Of a stretch of DNA of 64,000 nucleotides, positions 1-8,272 are shown piece after piece. Each line of letters starts with the position of its first letter. Within the stretch, counting starts at the first letter, position 1. The notes beneath the pieces were generated by a model. The model did no database searches and was not told the DNA's origin. It saw nothing but the letters and a program-made list of their open reading frames with translations. Origin of the DNA: Paenibacillus sp. HWE-109 (GTDB lineage: Bacteria > Bacillota > Bacilli > Paenibacillales > NBRC-103111); NCBI RefSeq assembly GCF_022163125.1, contig NZ_CP091881.1, positions 2,542,001 through 2,606,000 of the forward strand. Reading direction: 5' to 3'. Made by a program: the position numbers and the translations under genes.

Positions 1-1
1 C

Positions 2-496
2 GCTATCTTTGGTCCAGGTGATCAAGCTATTGTTCCGCGCTTGATTGAGGCGAACCGTGCAGGGAAGCTTCCGCTCATTCGAAGCGGACGCGCCATCATT
101 GATTTAACCTATATCGATAATGTGATTCATGCCTTGCTGTTATGTATGAAGGCACCGGCCACTATACTAGGGGGCAAGTTCAACATTACGAATGGAGAAC
201 CTTCGTCGTTCATCGAAGTACTTATCCAGTTATTCGATAGATTGGAAGAACCGATTAGGAGTAGAACGGTTCCCTATCAACTGGCTTATTGGATCGCTGG
301 AATGATGGAATTGGCTGCCAAATTATCTGGCAGTGCTGAGGAGCCGCTGCTAACCCGATATAGTGTAGGGCTTCTCGGACGCAACCAGACGCTGGATATT
401 TCAGCCGCCAGAGAGCAGTTGGGATACAAGCCGGAAATATCCATCAAGAAAGGAATTGACATCTATGCAGCATGGTATAAAAAGCAACATCGTTAA
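2..496 (+). CDS. NAD-dependent epimerase/dehydratase, 3'-terminal part
   Basis: The frame is open from the window edge, so the start lies upstream; 164 residues are visible. The visible part begins FGPGD and continues through IDLTYIDNVIHALL, which is typical of the C-terminal substrate-binding half of extended short-chain dehydrogenases of the 3-beta-HSD/epimerase type. The Rossmann GxxGxxG and the YxxxK catalytic motif would lie outside the window. The stop overlaps the next gene by 32 bases, so it is translated with the MBL-fold and ligase genes that follow. An NAD(P)-dependent oxidoreductase working on a product of this operon is inferred; the substrate cannot be read. The family is fairly secure, the specificity unknown. 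Confidence 0.8.
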   Translation, partial: AIFGPGDQAIVPRLIEANRAGKLPLIRSGRAIIDLTYIDNVIHALLLCMKAPATILGGKFNITNGEPSSFIEVLIQLFDRLEEPIRSRTVPYQLAYWIAGMMELAAKLSGSAEEPLLTRYSVGLLGRNQTLDISAAREQLGYKPEISIKKGIDIYAAWYKKQHR

Positions 497-1340
497 GGTT
501 GATGTCCAGTGCTCCTTCATGGCGGCTGGTTATTGCACGCATACTGAAAGAGTTACAATCCGTGACGGCAGCCTGCGTACCGTGAGATTTCCTGCGTTAT
601 TCGCACTTATTCAGCATCCGCGCTTAGGGTATATCTTGTTCGATACTGGCTATACGGAACGCTTCTTTCATGAAACGAGCAAATTGCCATTTTCTCTGTA
701 TGCAAGGATGACGCCGGTTTTTTATAAGACGGAAGAAAGTGCAGCGTATCAGCTGCGCCAACAGGGGATTGCGCCTGAAGACATTGGCTATATCGTCCTC
801 TCGCATTTCCATGCAGACCATGTTGCCGGATTGCAGGATTTTCCGAATGCCCGCTTTCTTTATTTACAGGAAGCCTATGATGCCGTTCGCCATCGAACAG
901 GCTGGAAAGCGGTGATAGCGGGCTATTTGCCGGGTTTATTACCGAGCGATTTCGAAGCGAGATCGCAGCCATTTGATGAAACGCAGCTCATAGATCTGCC
1001 TGAGGGATTTCCATTCAGCAGGGGACTCGATATTTTGGGAGACGGAAGTCTGATCGCTGTTGATATTCCTGGACATGCATCAGGTCAGATTGGACTCCTG
1101 CTGTCCACGGGATCTGAAACTTATTTCTTATGCGCTGACGCGGTGTGGAGCAGCCGCGCATATCGGGAGCATGTGCTTCCGCACAGGTTGGCGGGTATCA
1201 TCATGACTGATCGCCATCAATATCAAGAAAGCTTTGCGCGAATTTACCAATTACATAAGCAATACCCAGATATAAGAATCATTCCATCGCATTGCAGTGA
1301 GGTGTGGGAGGAGCTTGTTCCCCGAGGTGGCGGATCATGA
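465..1340 (+). CDS. MBL-fold metallo-hydrolase, lactonase-like
   Basis: A metallo-beta-lactamase-fold hydrolase of 291 residues. All zinc-ligand motifs are visible: HFHADH near residues 114-119, then GHASGQ, CADAVW (bridging Asp) and PSHC. The spacing and the DTGY strand near residue 60 resemble N-acyl-homoserine-lactone lactonases and related hydrolases, but the substrate is not shown. The ATG at 465 is chosen because AAAGGA ends 10 bases upstream; a TTG at 456 is possible in the same frame. It starts inside the preceding epimerase gene and ends in an ATGA overlap with the following ligase-like gene, so the three are translationally coupled. It could act as a thioesterase or lactonase in the pathway formed by its neighbours. 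Confidence 0.85.
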   Translation: MQHGIKSNIVKVDVQCSFMAAGYCTHTERVTIRDGSLRTVRFPALFALIQHPRLGYILFDTGYTERFFHETSKLPFSLYARMTPVFYKTEESAAYQLRQQGIAPEDIGYIVLSHFHADHVAGLQDFPNARFLYLQEAYDAVRHRTGWKAVIAGYLPGLLPSDFEARSQPFDETQLIDLPEGFPFSRGLDILGDGSLIAVDIPGHASGQIGLLLSTGSETYFLCADAVWSSRAYREHVLPHRLAGIIMTDRHQYQESFARIYQLHKQYPDIRIIPSHCSEVWEELVPRGGGS

Positions 1341-2683
1341 TGGAGAAATTAATCATGGTTGGGCATTACTTGAAAACCAAATATCGCATGCAGCGAAGAG
1401 GGGGAGCTCTCGCCGAGCAATGGCAGGAGAAGCGTATTCGCCGCCATATCCGTTTTGTTCGCAAGAAGTCACCCTATTACCGAAAGCTTTGGGCGAATCT
1501 GCCTGATTCAAACTGGAGACAATTTCCAATAATTGAAAAATCAGACATGATGACACATTTTAATCAGTTAAATACCGTAGGAATAGAGAAAGAGCAGGCA
1601 TTCGAGCTTGCGCTGCATGCTGAGCAAACCCGTGACTTCACTCCGATGCTAGGTTCAGTTACCATTGGAATGTCTTCCGGTACGTCCGGCAACAGGGGGT
1701 TATTTCTTGTGAGCCGTAATGAACGGCTGGCATGGGCAGGCACGATTTTGGCAAAAGTGTTGCCGCACTCGCTGCTGCATCCCGAGCGAATTGCCTTCTT
1801 TCTCCGCGCCGACAGCAATCTCTATGGCAGTGTTGGAAGCCGCAGGCTGCAGTTCCAATTCTATGATCTGCTCAATCCCCTCCAAGCGCATATAGATCAA
1901 TTGAACAAGCAACAACCCAGTCTTATTGCAGCGCCGCCATCCCTATTGCGGCTGCTGGCGACGGCTTCGCAGGAAGGCATTCTGCATATCCGGCCGGGCA
2001 AGCTTATCGCGGTTGCAGAGGTGCTCGATCCCCTGGATGGCAAGCATATTGAAGCCGCATTCTGCCTGCCTATTCACCAGATTTATCAATGCACAGAGGG
2101 ATTTCTGGCAAGTTCATGCGTCCACGGGACTCTGCATATCAACGAAGATATCGTTGCCGTACAGAAAGAGTACTTGGATGCTGACTCCGGAAGGTTCGTC
2201 CCCATCATTACGGACTTTTCGCGAACGACTCAACCGATTATACGCTACCGTTTGCATGATATTTTGACAGAGCGTACAGAACCCTGTCCTTGTGGTTCGC
2301 CCCATATGGCCTTGGCGCGAATTGAGGGTCGCTGCGACGATTTGTTTTACTTCCCTGCCAAACAGGGTGAAGCGCTTGTTGTTGTATATCCTGATTTTAT
2401 TAGCCGCTGCATTATCTCAGCTGCCGAAGAAGTGTTGGAATATCTGGCTGTTCAACACACGGCCGATACCGTACAGATCTCGTTCAGACTTCAACCAGCA
2501 GACGAGCATCTAAGAGACAATGTGTCCAAACGAATCACTGCATCGATACAACGTTTATGCGATCAAATGGCCTGTGCTGCGCCTAGGTTACAGTTCACCA
2601 GGCTCGAGTATGAGCCTGGTTTACGGAAGTTGAGACGGGTGGAACGGCGGTTCCAGCTCTCGGATACCGTTAAAGCGCCATAA
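1337..2683 (+). CDS. F390 synthetase-related adenylate-forming protein
   Basis: A 448-residue protein resembling the PaaK / coenzyme F390 synthetase branch of adenylate-forming enzymes. The N-terminal half carries GMSSGTSGNRG (about residue 110), the Ser/Thr/Gly-rich phosphate loop of the family. Further on are QCTEGFL, a likely adenine-pocket segment, and YRLHDILTE, the conserved Asp region. A CPCGSP segment suggests the small metal-binding loop seen in PaaK relatives. The ATG at 1337 is preferred over the GTG at 1304 because GAGGTGG lies 6 bases upstream and it makes an ATGA overlap with the MBL gene. It probably activates a carboxylic acid as an acyl-adenylate; F390 itself is not expected in a Firmicute. 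Last gene of the operon. Confidence 0.75.
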   Translation: MMEKLIMVGHYLKTKYRMQRRGGALAEQWQEKRIRRHIRFVRKKSPYYRKLWANLPDSNWRQFPIIEKSDMMTHFNQLNTVGIEKEQAFELALHAEQTRDFTPMLGSVTIGMSSGTSGNRGLFLVSRNERLAWAGTILAKVLPHSLLHPERIAFFLRADSNLYGSVGSRRLQFQFYDLLNPLQAHIDQLNKQQPSLIAAPPSLLRLLATASQEGILHIRPGKLIAVAEVLDPLDGKHIEAAFCLPIHQIYQCTEGFLASSCVHGTLHINEDIVAVQKEYLDADSGRFVPIITDFSRTTQPIIRYRLHDILTERTEPCPCGSPHMALARIEGRCDDLFYFPAKQGEALVVVYPDFISRCIISAAEEVLEYLAVQHTADTVQISFRLQPADEHLRDNVSKRITASIQRLCDQMACAAPRLQFTRLEYEPGLRKLRRVERRFQLSDTVKAP

Positions 2684-2782
2684 TGATGTGTTTAAGCGAC
2701 TGGCAGGGAGCGTTCCCTCGGGGTCTTTTCTTAAGTTTTATGGAGTAATCGAGGAGTTACCCTTGCTGCTTGCGTGGAGATA

Positions 2783-3015
2783 AGGGAACCGTCCAACCGC
2801 TATTGTAGTAACAAGTATCATTATCGTTAGGCAGGGGGAACTATGGTGCGTTATTTTAGTGAAAAGTGTAAAAAAAGTGAATTTAAGGGAACTACAGTTC
2901 GCTATTTTGCTTTTTGAAGGGAAATTTGCATGCTTTTCGTGGAAATAAGGCCCTGTAGTTCCGCTTGCGCCTTCGTAACCCTGCCATTTGCCCAATTAGC
3001 GACCTGGAGTTCCCT
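2783..3015. repeat. Four-arm intergenic element, family A (subfamily A2)
   Basis: Four 20-bp arms of the form AGGGAACT-N6-CGCTAT lie at 2835 (forward), 2886 (forward), 2945 (reverse complement) and 2996 (reverse complement), i.e. spaced 51, 59 and 51 bp. A diverged extra forward arm starts at 2783. The spacer between the second and third arm resembles that of the element at 17,009-17,392. The last arm abuts the decayed MFS gene. Non-coding as far as can be seen; function unknown. Confidence 0.8.
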
Positions 3016-3336
3016 TAATAGGGGTTGTCGCTTGAAACCAGCCAGCGTAAGCATAGAAACTGGTCGATGCAATTGCACCGATGGCGCTGCTTAAGGAGTA
3101 GAAAATCATGTAGCAGGCTGTGAGTTGACTGCACGTCTCTGGGCGCATGTTAAAGACCAAGCTCTGATTTGTGACATGCACGGCTTGCTCCGCCAGATCA
3201 AGGAGGAAGATTCCAATGATCAAAGCAAGCAGCGAGTGTTAGGTATAGCTGAGAGGGAACCATAATATCAGCAGCAAGGCAAGAGTGATTGCAGTTATCC
3301 TTTGACCCAAACAGCGATCGGCAAGCCGCCCGGTTT
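2996..3336 (-). pseudogene. MFS transporter remnant
   Basis: Read on the minus strand, the region encodes a recognisable internal stretch of a major facilitator transporter: GRLADR (the conserved loop motif), then two hydrophobic helices, the segment AVHVTNQ and a helix ending near AYAGW. An in-frame TAA interrupts it near 3241, just before a HSLLALIIGIF segment. The gene lacks its N-terminal half, and its C-terminal end is replaced by an A-family repeat arm at about 2996-3015. It is therefore a decayed fragment flanked by repeats on one side and a terminator-like palindrome on the other. The family is confident; which exporter it was is not. Confidence 0.75.
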
Positions 3337-3340
3337 ATTT

Positions 3341-3384
3341 AAAAACCCAGTCAAAACACCAAAAGGTGTACAGGCTGGGTTTTT
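3341..3384. terminator. Bidirectional terminator-like hairpin
   Basis: AAAAACCCAG at 3341 pairs with CTGGGTTTTT ending at 3384, and a nested ACACC-aaaa-GGTGT forms the tip. A-tract and T-tract on either side allow termination on both strands. It lies between the MFS remnant and a B-family element. Confidence 0.75.
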
Positions 3385-3402
3385 ATATAGGCTAGCATTG
3401 CT

Positions 3403-3587
3403 TTAACGAACTGAACAGTCTTTATATACGATAAAATGGCTGTTCAATTTAACTAACGAACTCAAGAGGCGTTATGGCATGAAATATAGGCAGAATGGGG
3501 ATGTTTTTAGGGAAATAACGCCTCAGGAGTTCGTAAAGATTTTAATTTCACGCATTTTGCTCAAATAAGGCTTATTGAGTTCGTTAG
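3403..3587. repeat. Four-arm intergenic element, family B
   Basis: Four 23-bp arms start at 3403, 3453, 3515 and 3565: two forward (TAACGAACT-N8-TTAT type) and two reverse complements (ATAA-N8-AGTTCGTTA type). The spacing is 50, 62 and 50 bp, identical to the second B element at 16,711-16,895. The arm sequence differs from family A but the layout is the same. It sits downstream of the minus-strand phosphoesterase operon. Function unknown. Confidence 0.8.
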
Positions 3588-3619
3588 GCAAAAGAACATT
3601 GCCTGCGCACAAAATGTAA

Positions 3620-4576
3620 CTAAACGCGAAGTGCGCGTCCCTCAGGCAGATGCTCCGGCTGCGCGTTTATGATGGAACCATCCTCCAGATGGAGCCAAGT
3701 CTGAAAATCACGGACACCCTCCGTTAATGCAATGACTCTGGCTCCGGTCAGGAAGGGGCGATTCAAGTAGGCATTCCGTGTCGTTCGGCCATAGCAGAGG
3801 CGAATCCCGTGCAAGGTCCCCCAAAAGTCATTGCCATGATCATGTCCCACAAAAGTCCCCATAACATCACCCATTTCCACCATAGCCGCGAAAAATCCTG
3901 TGTTAATCCACGGCGTACAACAGCTGCTCTCCAGTTTATGTCCATAACATGTGCTGAAATCCCATATATCATTGTATTCCGGCAAAGGAATATGGAAAAA
4001 GGCAAGAGATGGCAAGGGTTGCCCGCCATTCTGGTCGGTTAATCGATAGGATTGATCGACATACCATTGGATTTGGCTTCTGCGAATCCAGTCATAGAAT
4101 CCTAATCGCGAATACTCAAGCGGAGAGTAACTGCCCGAGTCAAGGAAATAGAGCGCTGCGGCTGGATCATTATGCCGATCTTGAATGGTGATGACGTAAT
4201 TGCCTACTCCGTCAACGAGTGGCGGATCGGGTTTCGCATAACAAAACCGATGAGTCAACTGAAGCGCGTGCAATTGCTCACGCGTCATGTTGACGGTCTC
4301 GGAATCGTGATTCCCGAAAACGACCGCCCACGGAATCTCCATTTGTTCAGGCAGCGCCACGGCGTTGCGGAATAATTGAGTGACGTCGGAGCTGCCGCCG
4401 CTTGCAATCACATCCCCCGTGTACACAACGAGATCGGGCTTCTCAGACTGCAGGATCCGCTGCATCATCGCTCTCATTTTAATTTCATCATCGGCTTGAC
4501 TATCGCTGAATTCAACGTCGGTGAATTGGACAATTTTGAAGGTGCCGTCTGCGCGAAATCGCAGTTGTTTTTTCAT
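3620..4576 (-). CDS. Metallophosphoesterase (calcineurin-like)
   Basis: A 318-residue cytoplasmic-looking phosphoesterase. The metal-binding motifs occur in order: FTDVEFSD (Asp20, with Glu replacing the usual His of DxH), TGD (54-55), GNHDSE (88-93), HIPLPE (His195) and GHDH (244-247). The whole set matches the purple-acid-phosphatase-like/Dcr2-type calcineurin family, which hydrolyses phosphomono- or diesters with two metal ions. There is no signal peptide, so it likely acts inside the cell. Its ATG overlaps the stop of the glycosidase-like gene upstream (minus strand), so it is the last gene of a three-gene operon with the GH123-like and alkaline-phosphatase-family genes. The substrate may be a sugar phosphate or phosphodiester connected with that pathway, which is inference. 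Confidence 0.85.
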   Translation of the reverse strand: MKKQLRFRADGTFKIVQFTDVEFSDSQADDEIKMRAMMQRILQSEKPDLVVYTGDVIASGGSSDVTQLFRNAVALPEQMEIPWAVVFGNHDSETVNMTREQLHALQLTHRFCYAKPDPPLVDGVGNYVITIQDRHNDPAAALYFLDSGSYSPLEYSRLGFYDWIRRSQIQWYVDQSYRLTDQNGGQPLPSLAFFHIPLPEYNDIWDFSTCYGHKLESSCCTPWINTGFFAAMVEMGDVMGTFVGHDHGNDFWGTLHGIRLCYGRTTRNAYLNRPFLTGARVIALTEGVRDFQTWLHLEDGSIINAQPEHLPEGRALRV

Positions 4577-6204
4577 AGTGCAACCTCATTTCTATCTTGT
4601 GGGTGACAACTGGCCGAAACGGCTTCGAGCAATCGCCGATAAACGTCCTCGAAGTTGACACTATCCGTATTCACTTCCGTGAAGCTTGTCATGCAAGCTT
4701 GAATAATCTCATCGGCCAAAGGCTTATTGACTTCAGCAAGCAATTGAAAAAGCTCATAATCTTCCACTCCAGCGCGCATTGCTTCTAGCCGCATGCTTAG
4801 AAGGGGACCGTCTGAACCTGGATAGACGATGTGCGTATCTCCGGCAGGAACTCTTTTGGCATGCACACCTGGCGCGAGGAAGGGGCAGGTCAATTCAAAT
4901 GGATTTTGGTCCTCCAAATACATGTTGAAACCCCAATGAAGATAGCCTTGCAAGCCATATTTGTAATTGCCCCAATGCAAATAACGCGTTTTGAGGAGCG
5001 CCAGATCCAAGAAACGATTTAAGTAATGACCTCCGGGATTCCAGCACGTATAGAACCAGACGGTTTCTCCCAGCCGCTTAAGGTGTTCGAAATGTTCTTG
5101 ATGTTTGTCGAATCCTTCATTCGTCGGCACCCAGATATCGATAGAGCCTTCGATATGAGGATAGATCATAGCTTCAATGAGTTTGACCCCTGGCATGAAC
5201 TTGCGTACGATGCTGGATAGAATACGGAAATCGCTCGCAGATTCTTGAATCGGCTCATCGGCCACATGTTGAATGGTTAGCTCCAACCAATCATTGATCT
5301 TGAGAAATTGGTGCCATGCCGGTAGAAATTGAGCCAGGAAGGCGTAGCCTGCTGGTGAGGTAGCTTGGATTTCCGGCTTGTAGCTGAGCACAAAGGCGGG
5401 ATCATCCCAGCCAAGCCTGCTTGCCAGATGTCCAGCCTCAATGCCGGAGAAGCCAAGGGACAGGAAGAGCTCGATGTATCTTTGGACTTTAGCAAAATCA
5501 AATGTGTATGTTCCCGCATGATCACACACATCAACAAGCGCTAAATCAACTAAAAAATGGGTTTGGCGTGTTCTTCGCATGGCTTCCCCATACTGGCGGA
5601 TCATCTGCCAGTGATCTTCCGACCAAAGCTCTAGACCATGATAGGTGGCTGCATTGTTATTGGAAAACCAGTTCGTGATGGCAAGTGTTTCTCGTTCAGG
5701 TACGGTTGCCTGGAAAACTTCGAGCGCGACTTCTATGATGATCTGATGTTCGTCGATTTGGATATGTAGTTCTCCTGGATAAACGCCAGGCGTGATCCGA
5801 GAGGGAATATGCCATGAAACATATAGAGCTTCCGTTGAACTATCAACAATAAAAGCTTGATCGATTCGTTGTAAAGCGTCATATACGCGAAAAGGGGCCA
5901 GACGAGTTACATAGTCAGCGGGCGTCCCTACTGGGATGGTCGAGTATTGCGGACCTGTGTTCTCATTGACGAGTACGTCTTTCATTCGAAATACTTCAAT
6001 GAGGTTGTCTTGATCTGAGGCAGTCTTCGTACTAGGATGATAGCTCCATATCAGATTGTTACCAATCGCCAAGCCTTGTATCAGAATTTGACAGCCTGCA
6101 CGGGTTCCTCTTGCCACAGCGAGTGAAATTCGTTGATCACAGGAATCGTTAATAACCTGATCTGGATAGAGCCATTCATTCGCGCTAAAAATTTGATAGA
6201 TCAT
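4573..6204 (-). CDS. DUF4091 / GH123-like glycoside hydrolase
   Basis: A 543-residue protein with no signal peptide. The N-terminal 150 residues look like a beta-sandwich; a TIM-barrel-like middle carries VADEP with Asp316-Glu317, matching the Asp-Glu pair that GH123 beta-N-acetylgalactosaminidases use for substrate-assisted catalysis. The C-terminal part (GLQGYLHWGFN..., then MRAGVEDYELF) is typical of DUF4091. The ATG at 6204 is chosen over an upstream start because GAGGTGA ends 7 bases before it. It lies 7 bases after the alkaline-phosphatase-family gene and overlaps the phosphoesterase start by 4 bases. A cytoplasmic glycosidase acting on an imported, perhaps phosphorylated, glycan fragment is plausible given the divergent sugar transporter. 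Substrate unknown. Confidence 0.75.
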   Translation of the reverse strand: MIYQIFSANEWLYPDQVINDSCDQRISLAVARGTRAGCQILIQGLAIGNNLIWSYHPSTKTASDQDNLIEVFRMKDVLVNENTGPQYSTIPVGTPADYVTRLAPFRVYDALQRIDQAFIVDSSTEALYVSWHIPSRITPGVYPGELHIQIDEHQIIIEVALEVFQATVPERETLAITNWFSNNNAATYHGLELWSEDHWQMIRQYGEAMRRTRQTHFLVDLALVDVCDHAGTYTFDFAKVQRYIELFLSLGFSGIEAGHLASRLGWDDPAFVLSYKPEIQATSPAGYAFLAQFLPAWHQFLKINDWLELTIQHVADEPIQESASDFRILSSIVRKFMPGVKLIEAMIYPHIEGSIDIWVPTNEGFDKHQEHFEHLKRLGETVWFYTCWNPGGHYLNRFLDLALLKTRYLHWGNYKYGLQGYLHWGFNMYLEDQNPFELTCPFLAPGVHAKRVPAGDTHIVYPGSDGPLLSMRLEAMRAGVEDYELFQLLAEVNKPLADEIIQACMTSFTEVNTDSVNFEDVYRRLLEAVSASCHPQDRNEVAL

Positions 6205-6211
6205 GTTGTCG

Positions 6212-7051
6212 TCACCTCTTTCTGGATTGGCCAATCAAGGATTCTGGCAGCTGCGCATCCCAAGTTGAAGGAGTTTCCAAGCCTAGTGCGAAGGCAGCGA
6301 TTGCCGCTGTGTCCATGATCGACAAGGCTGGAAGCACCGCAGCGGCTTCAATGCCCGGCCCCACGCATCCCCAGAATACTTGTTTATCCATCGGATGGTC
6401 GCTGCCGTGATTATAGGCATCAGCACCGCCGCCGCCATGATCGGTTAACACAATAACTAGACTATCTGTTAGTAAGTTCAAACGTTCAATGGAGGCAAGA
6501 ACCATTCCTATCAGGCGGTCACAGTTGGTAATCGCTTGCAAATAGTCAGGAGAATTAGGCCCATAGCTATGCTTATGTCCAGAGCCGTCTGGTTCATCCA
6601 ATTGCAGGAAGAGTAGTTTGACATCTTGATTATGGATCAAATATTGCTCAATCGCAGTAACAAGCTGTTCATCCGGCAGAGACACTTTATGAATAGCAAG
6701 ACCTTCTTCAATGATTCCTTCATTAATGGGCGACCACCCAACAAAGGAGGCTAATTTGGCTTCCGGCCACGCTTCTCTAGCCAAGCGAAAGATGGAAGGG
6801 TAGGGCGAATCCGCGGAATAACGTTCGCTGGCCGCAATGTCATTAGTCAGTAAATGTTTCTCTGGATGCACGCCATGCAGGACGGATCCCCAGCATTGCG
6901 CGCTAATCGTAGGCGATTCTGCTTGAGCCTCATACGTGAAAGCTCCTTGAGCCAGAAACGCATCCAGGTGTGGCGTAGCCGTGTGTTGAATAAACGAACC
7001 AGCACCGTCCATTCCTAGGATAAAAACACGTTCAACAGGATGAATAAACAT
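6212..7051 (-). CDS. Alkaline phosphatase-family hydrolase (phosphodiesterase/pyrophosphatase type)
   Basis: A 279-residue member of the alkaline phosphatase superfamily, close to type I phosphodiesterase/nucleotide pyrophosphatase. Motifs seen: GMDGAG (metal-ligand Asp15), SPTISAQ (nucleophile Thr48 or nearby Ser), LDEPDGSGH (Asp152, His159), TDHGGGG (Asp204, His205) and HGSDH (His215/His219). It has no signal peptide, so it acts in the cytoplasm, unlike classical secreted enzymes. GGAGG precedes the ATG with good spacing. It is first in the minus-strand operon with a glycosidase-like and a metallophosphoesterase gene, divergent from the sugar ABC importer. Removal of a phosphate or phosphodiester substituent from an imported sugar is a reasonable guess, but the sequence does not define the substrate. 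Confidence 0.8.
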   Translation of the reverse strand: MFIHPVERVFILGMDGAGSFIQHTATPHLDAFLAQGAFTYEAQAESPTISAQCWGSVLHGVHPEKHLLTNDIAASERYSADSPYPSIFRLAREAWPEAKLASFVGWSPINEGIIEEGLAIHKVSLPDEQLVTAIEQYLIHNQDVKLLFLQLDEPDGSGHKHSYGPNSPDYLQAITNCDRLIGMVLASIERLNLLTDSLVIVLTDHGGGGADAYNHGSDHPMDKQVFWGCVGPGIEAAAVLPALSIMDTAAIAAFALGLETPSTWDAQLPESLIGQSRKR

Positions 7052-7070
7052 TGTGCAAAACCTCCGTATT

Positions 7071-7085
7071 TTGAAAGTGAAAGCA
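7071..7085 (+). promoter_or_regulatory. Possible catabolite-response element
   Basis: TTGAAAGTGAAAGCA fits the Bacillus CcpA site WTGNAANCGNWNNCW except for the central C. It lies between the divergent phosphatase operon and the sugar ABC operon, where carbon control would be expected. A single site with one core mismatch is weak evidence. Confidence 0.3.
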
Positions 7086-7278
7086 GCATTATTACTTATA
7101 GAAAGATCAATTCGTTTTTAGCATAAAGAGTCCTATTTCCACTGTCAATATCGCTATGGCGGTTTCAATTAACAAGTCACCATCGTCGTATTACCAAGTC
7201 ATGATCCTAGTGGTCGGGGCGATTTTGGATGTACTATAATGGCACTGTAAGCGATCGTTGGACAGAAAGGGTGGGCTC

Positions 7279-8256
7279 ATGAAAGGAATTGAAACCGTTT
7301 CAATACAACCGAAATACGAAACATCAGCGAAGAGAAAAATGCAAGTCAGGCTAAGAAAACTAAATAAATTCAAATGGCTGCTGCTGATGACGGTGCCAGG
7401 CGTACTGTACTTATTCATCAACAATTACATTCCGATGTACGGTTTAGTGCTTGCCTTCAAAAATTATAATTTTGCTAAAGGCATGTGGGGCAGTGAATGG
7501 GTGGGTTTGAATAACTTCAAATTTCTGTTTAATTCACCAGATGCTTATATCATCACACGCAACACGATTCTATATAATGTCGTTTTCATTATTCTCAATT
7601 TGATCTTGGCCTTGTTAGCCGCACTTCTCATCAATGAAATCAAAGACAAAGTCATCTCACGTTTTTATCAAAGTACGTTTCTGTTGCCGCATATCATTTC
7701 AATGGTTGTCGTTGCCTATCTGGTATACAGCTTCCTAAATATGGAGAATGGTCTCGTCAACCGACTGATGGGCAAATGGTTTCAGAAAGAAGCTATTTCC
7801 TGGTACAGTGAAGCAGGTTATTGGCCGTATATTCTCGTTATCGTCAATGCCTGGAAACATGTCGGTTACCTATCCATCATTTATTTTGCTGCGATGCTAG
7901 GCATCGATAAAGAGTACTATGAAGCTGCCACGATCGATGGCGCGAATAAGTGGAAACAGATGACACGAATCACGATACCGCTGATTACGCCCATAATCAC
8001 AACGATGACCCTATTAGCGGTCAGTGGTATTCTGAGATCCGACTTTGGCTTGTTCTATCAAGTTCCGATGAATACAGGCGCTTTGATCTCGACTACCAAT
8101 ACGATTGATACGTTCGTGTATCGAGCCATGGGACAATTAGGGGATATCGGCATGTCATCCGCAGCAGGGCTCTATCAGTCTCTCGTATGTTTCTTCCTCA
8201 TCCTAGCAGCCAATTATGCTGTGCGTAGAGTGAATAAACAAGAAGCTTTATTCTAG
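7279..8256 (+). CDS. Sugar ABC transporter permease, LplB type
   Basis: A 325-residue inner-membrane permease of the binding-protein-dependent type. After a basic N-terminus there are six predicted membrane spans, and the cytoplasmic EAA loop reads EAATIDGANKWKQ near residue 212. The family (LplB/YteP in Bacillus) imports oligosaccharides with a YtcP-type partner. The ATG at 7279 is preferred over a TTG at 7258 because AGAAAGGGTGGG lies just before it. A TATAAT at 7235-7240 may be the -10 box of the operon, though no good -35 is seen. The next gene is the partner permease 16 bases downstream, then the binding lipoprotein. No ATPase gene is nearby; such systems usually share an MsmX-type ATPase encoded elsewhere. 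Confidence 0.92.
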   Translation: MKGIETVSIQPKYETSAKRKMQVRLRKLNKFKWLLLMTVPGVLYLFINNYIPMYGLVLAFKNYNFAKGMWGSEWVGLNNFKFLFNSPDAYIITRNTILYNVVFIILNLILALLAALLINEIKDKVISRFYQSTFLLPHIISMVVVAYLVYSFLNMENGLVNRLMGKWFQKEAISWYSEAGYWPYILVIVNAWKHVGYLSIIYFAAMLGIDKEYYEAATIDGANKWKQMTRITIPLITPIITTMTLLAVSGILRSDFGLFYQVPMNTGALISTTNTIDTFVYRAMGQLGDIGMSSAAGLYQSLVCFFLILAANYAVRRVNKQEALF

Positions 8257-8272
8257 GAAAGGGTGTACTTTG

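Noticed and set aside
456..464. TTG start of the MBL gene
   Set aside because: The ATG at 465 has the better ribosome-site distance (AAAGGA, 10 bases).
7071..7240. Well-defined divergent promoters
   Set aside because: A TATAAT at 7235 is visible, but no matching -35 at normal spacing and no second -10 on the other strand could be fixed.
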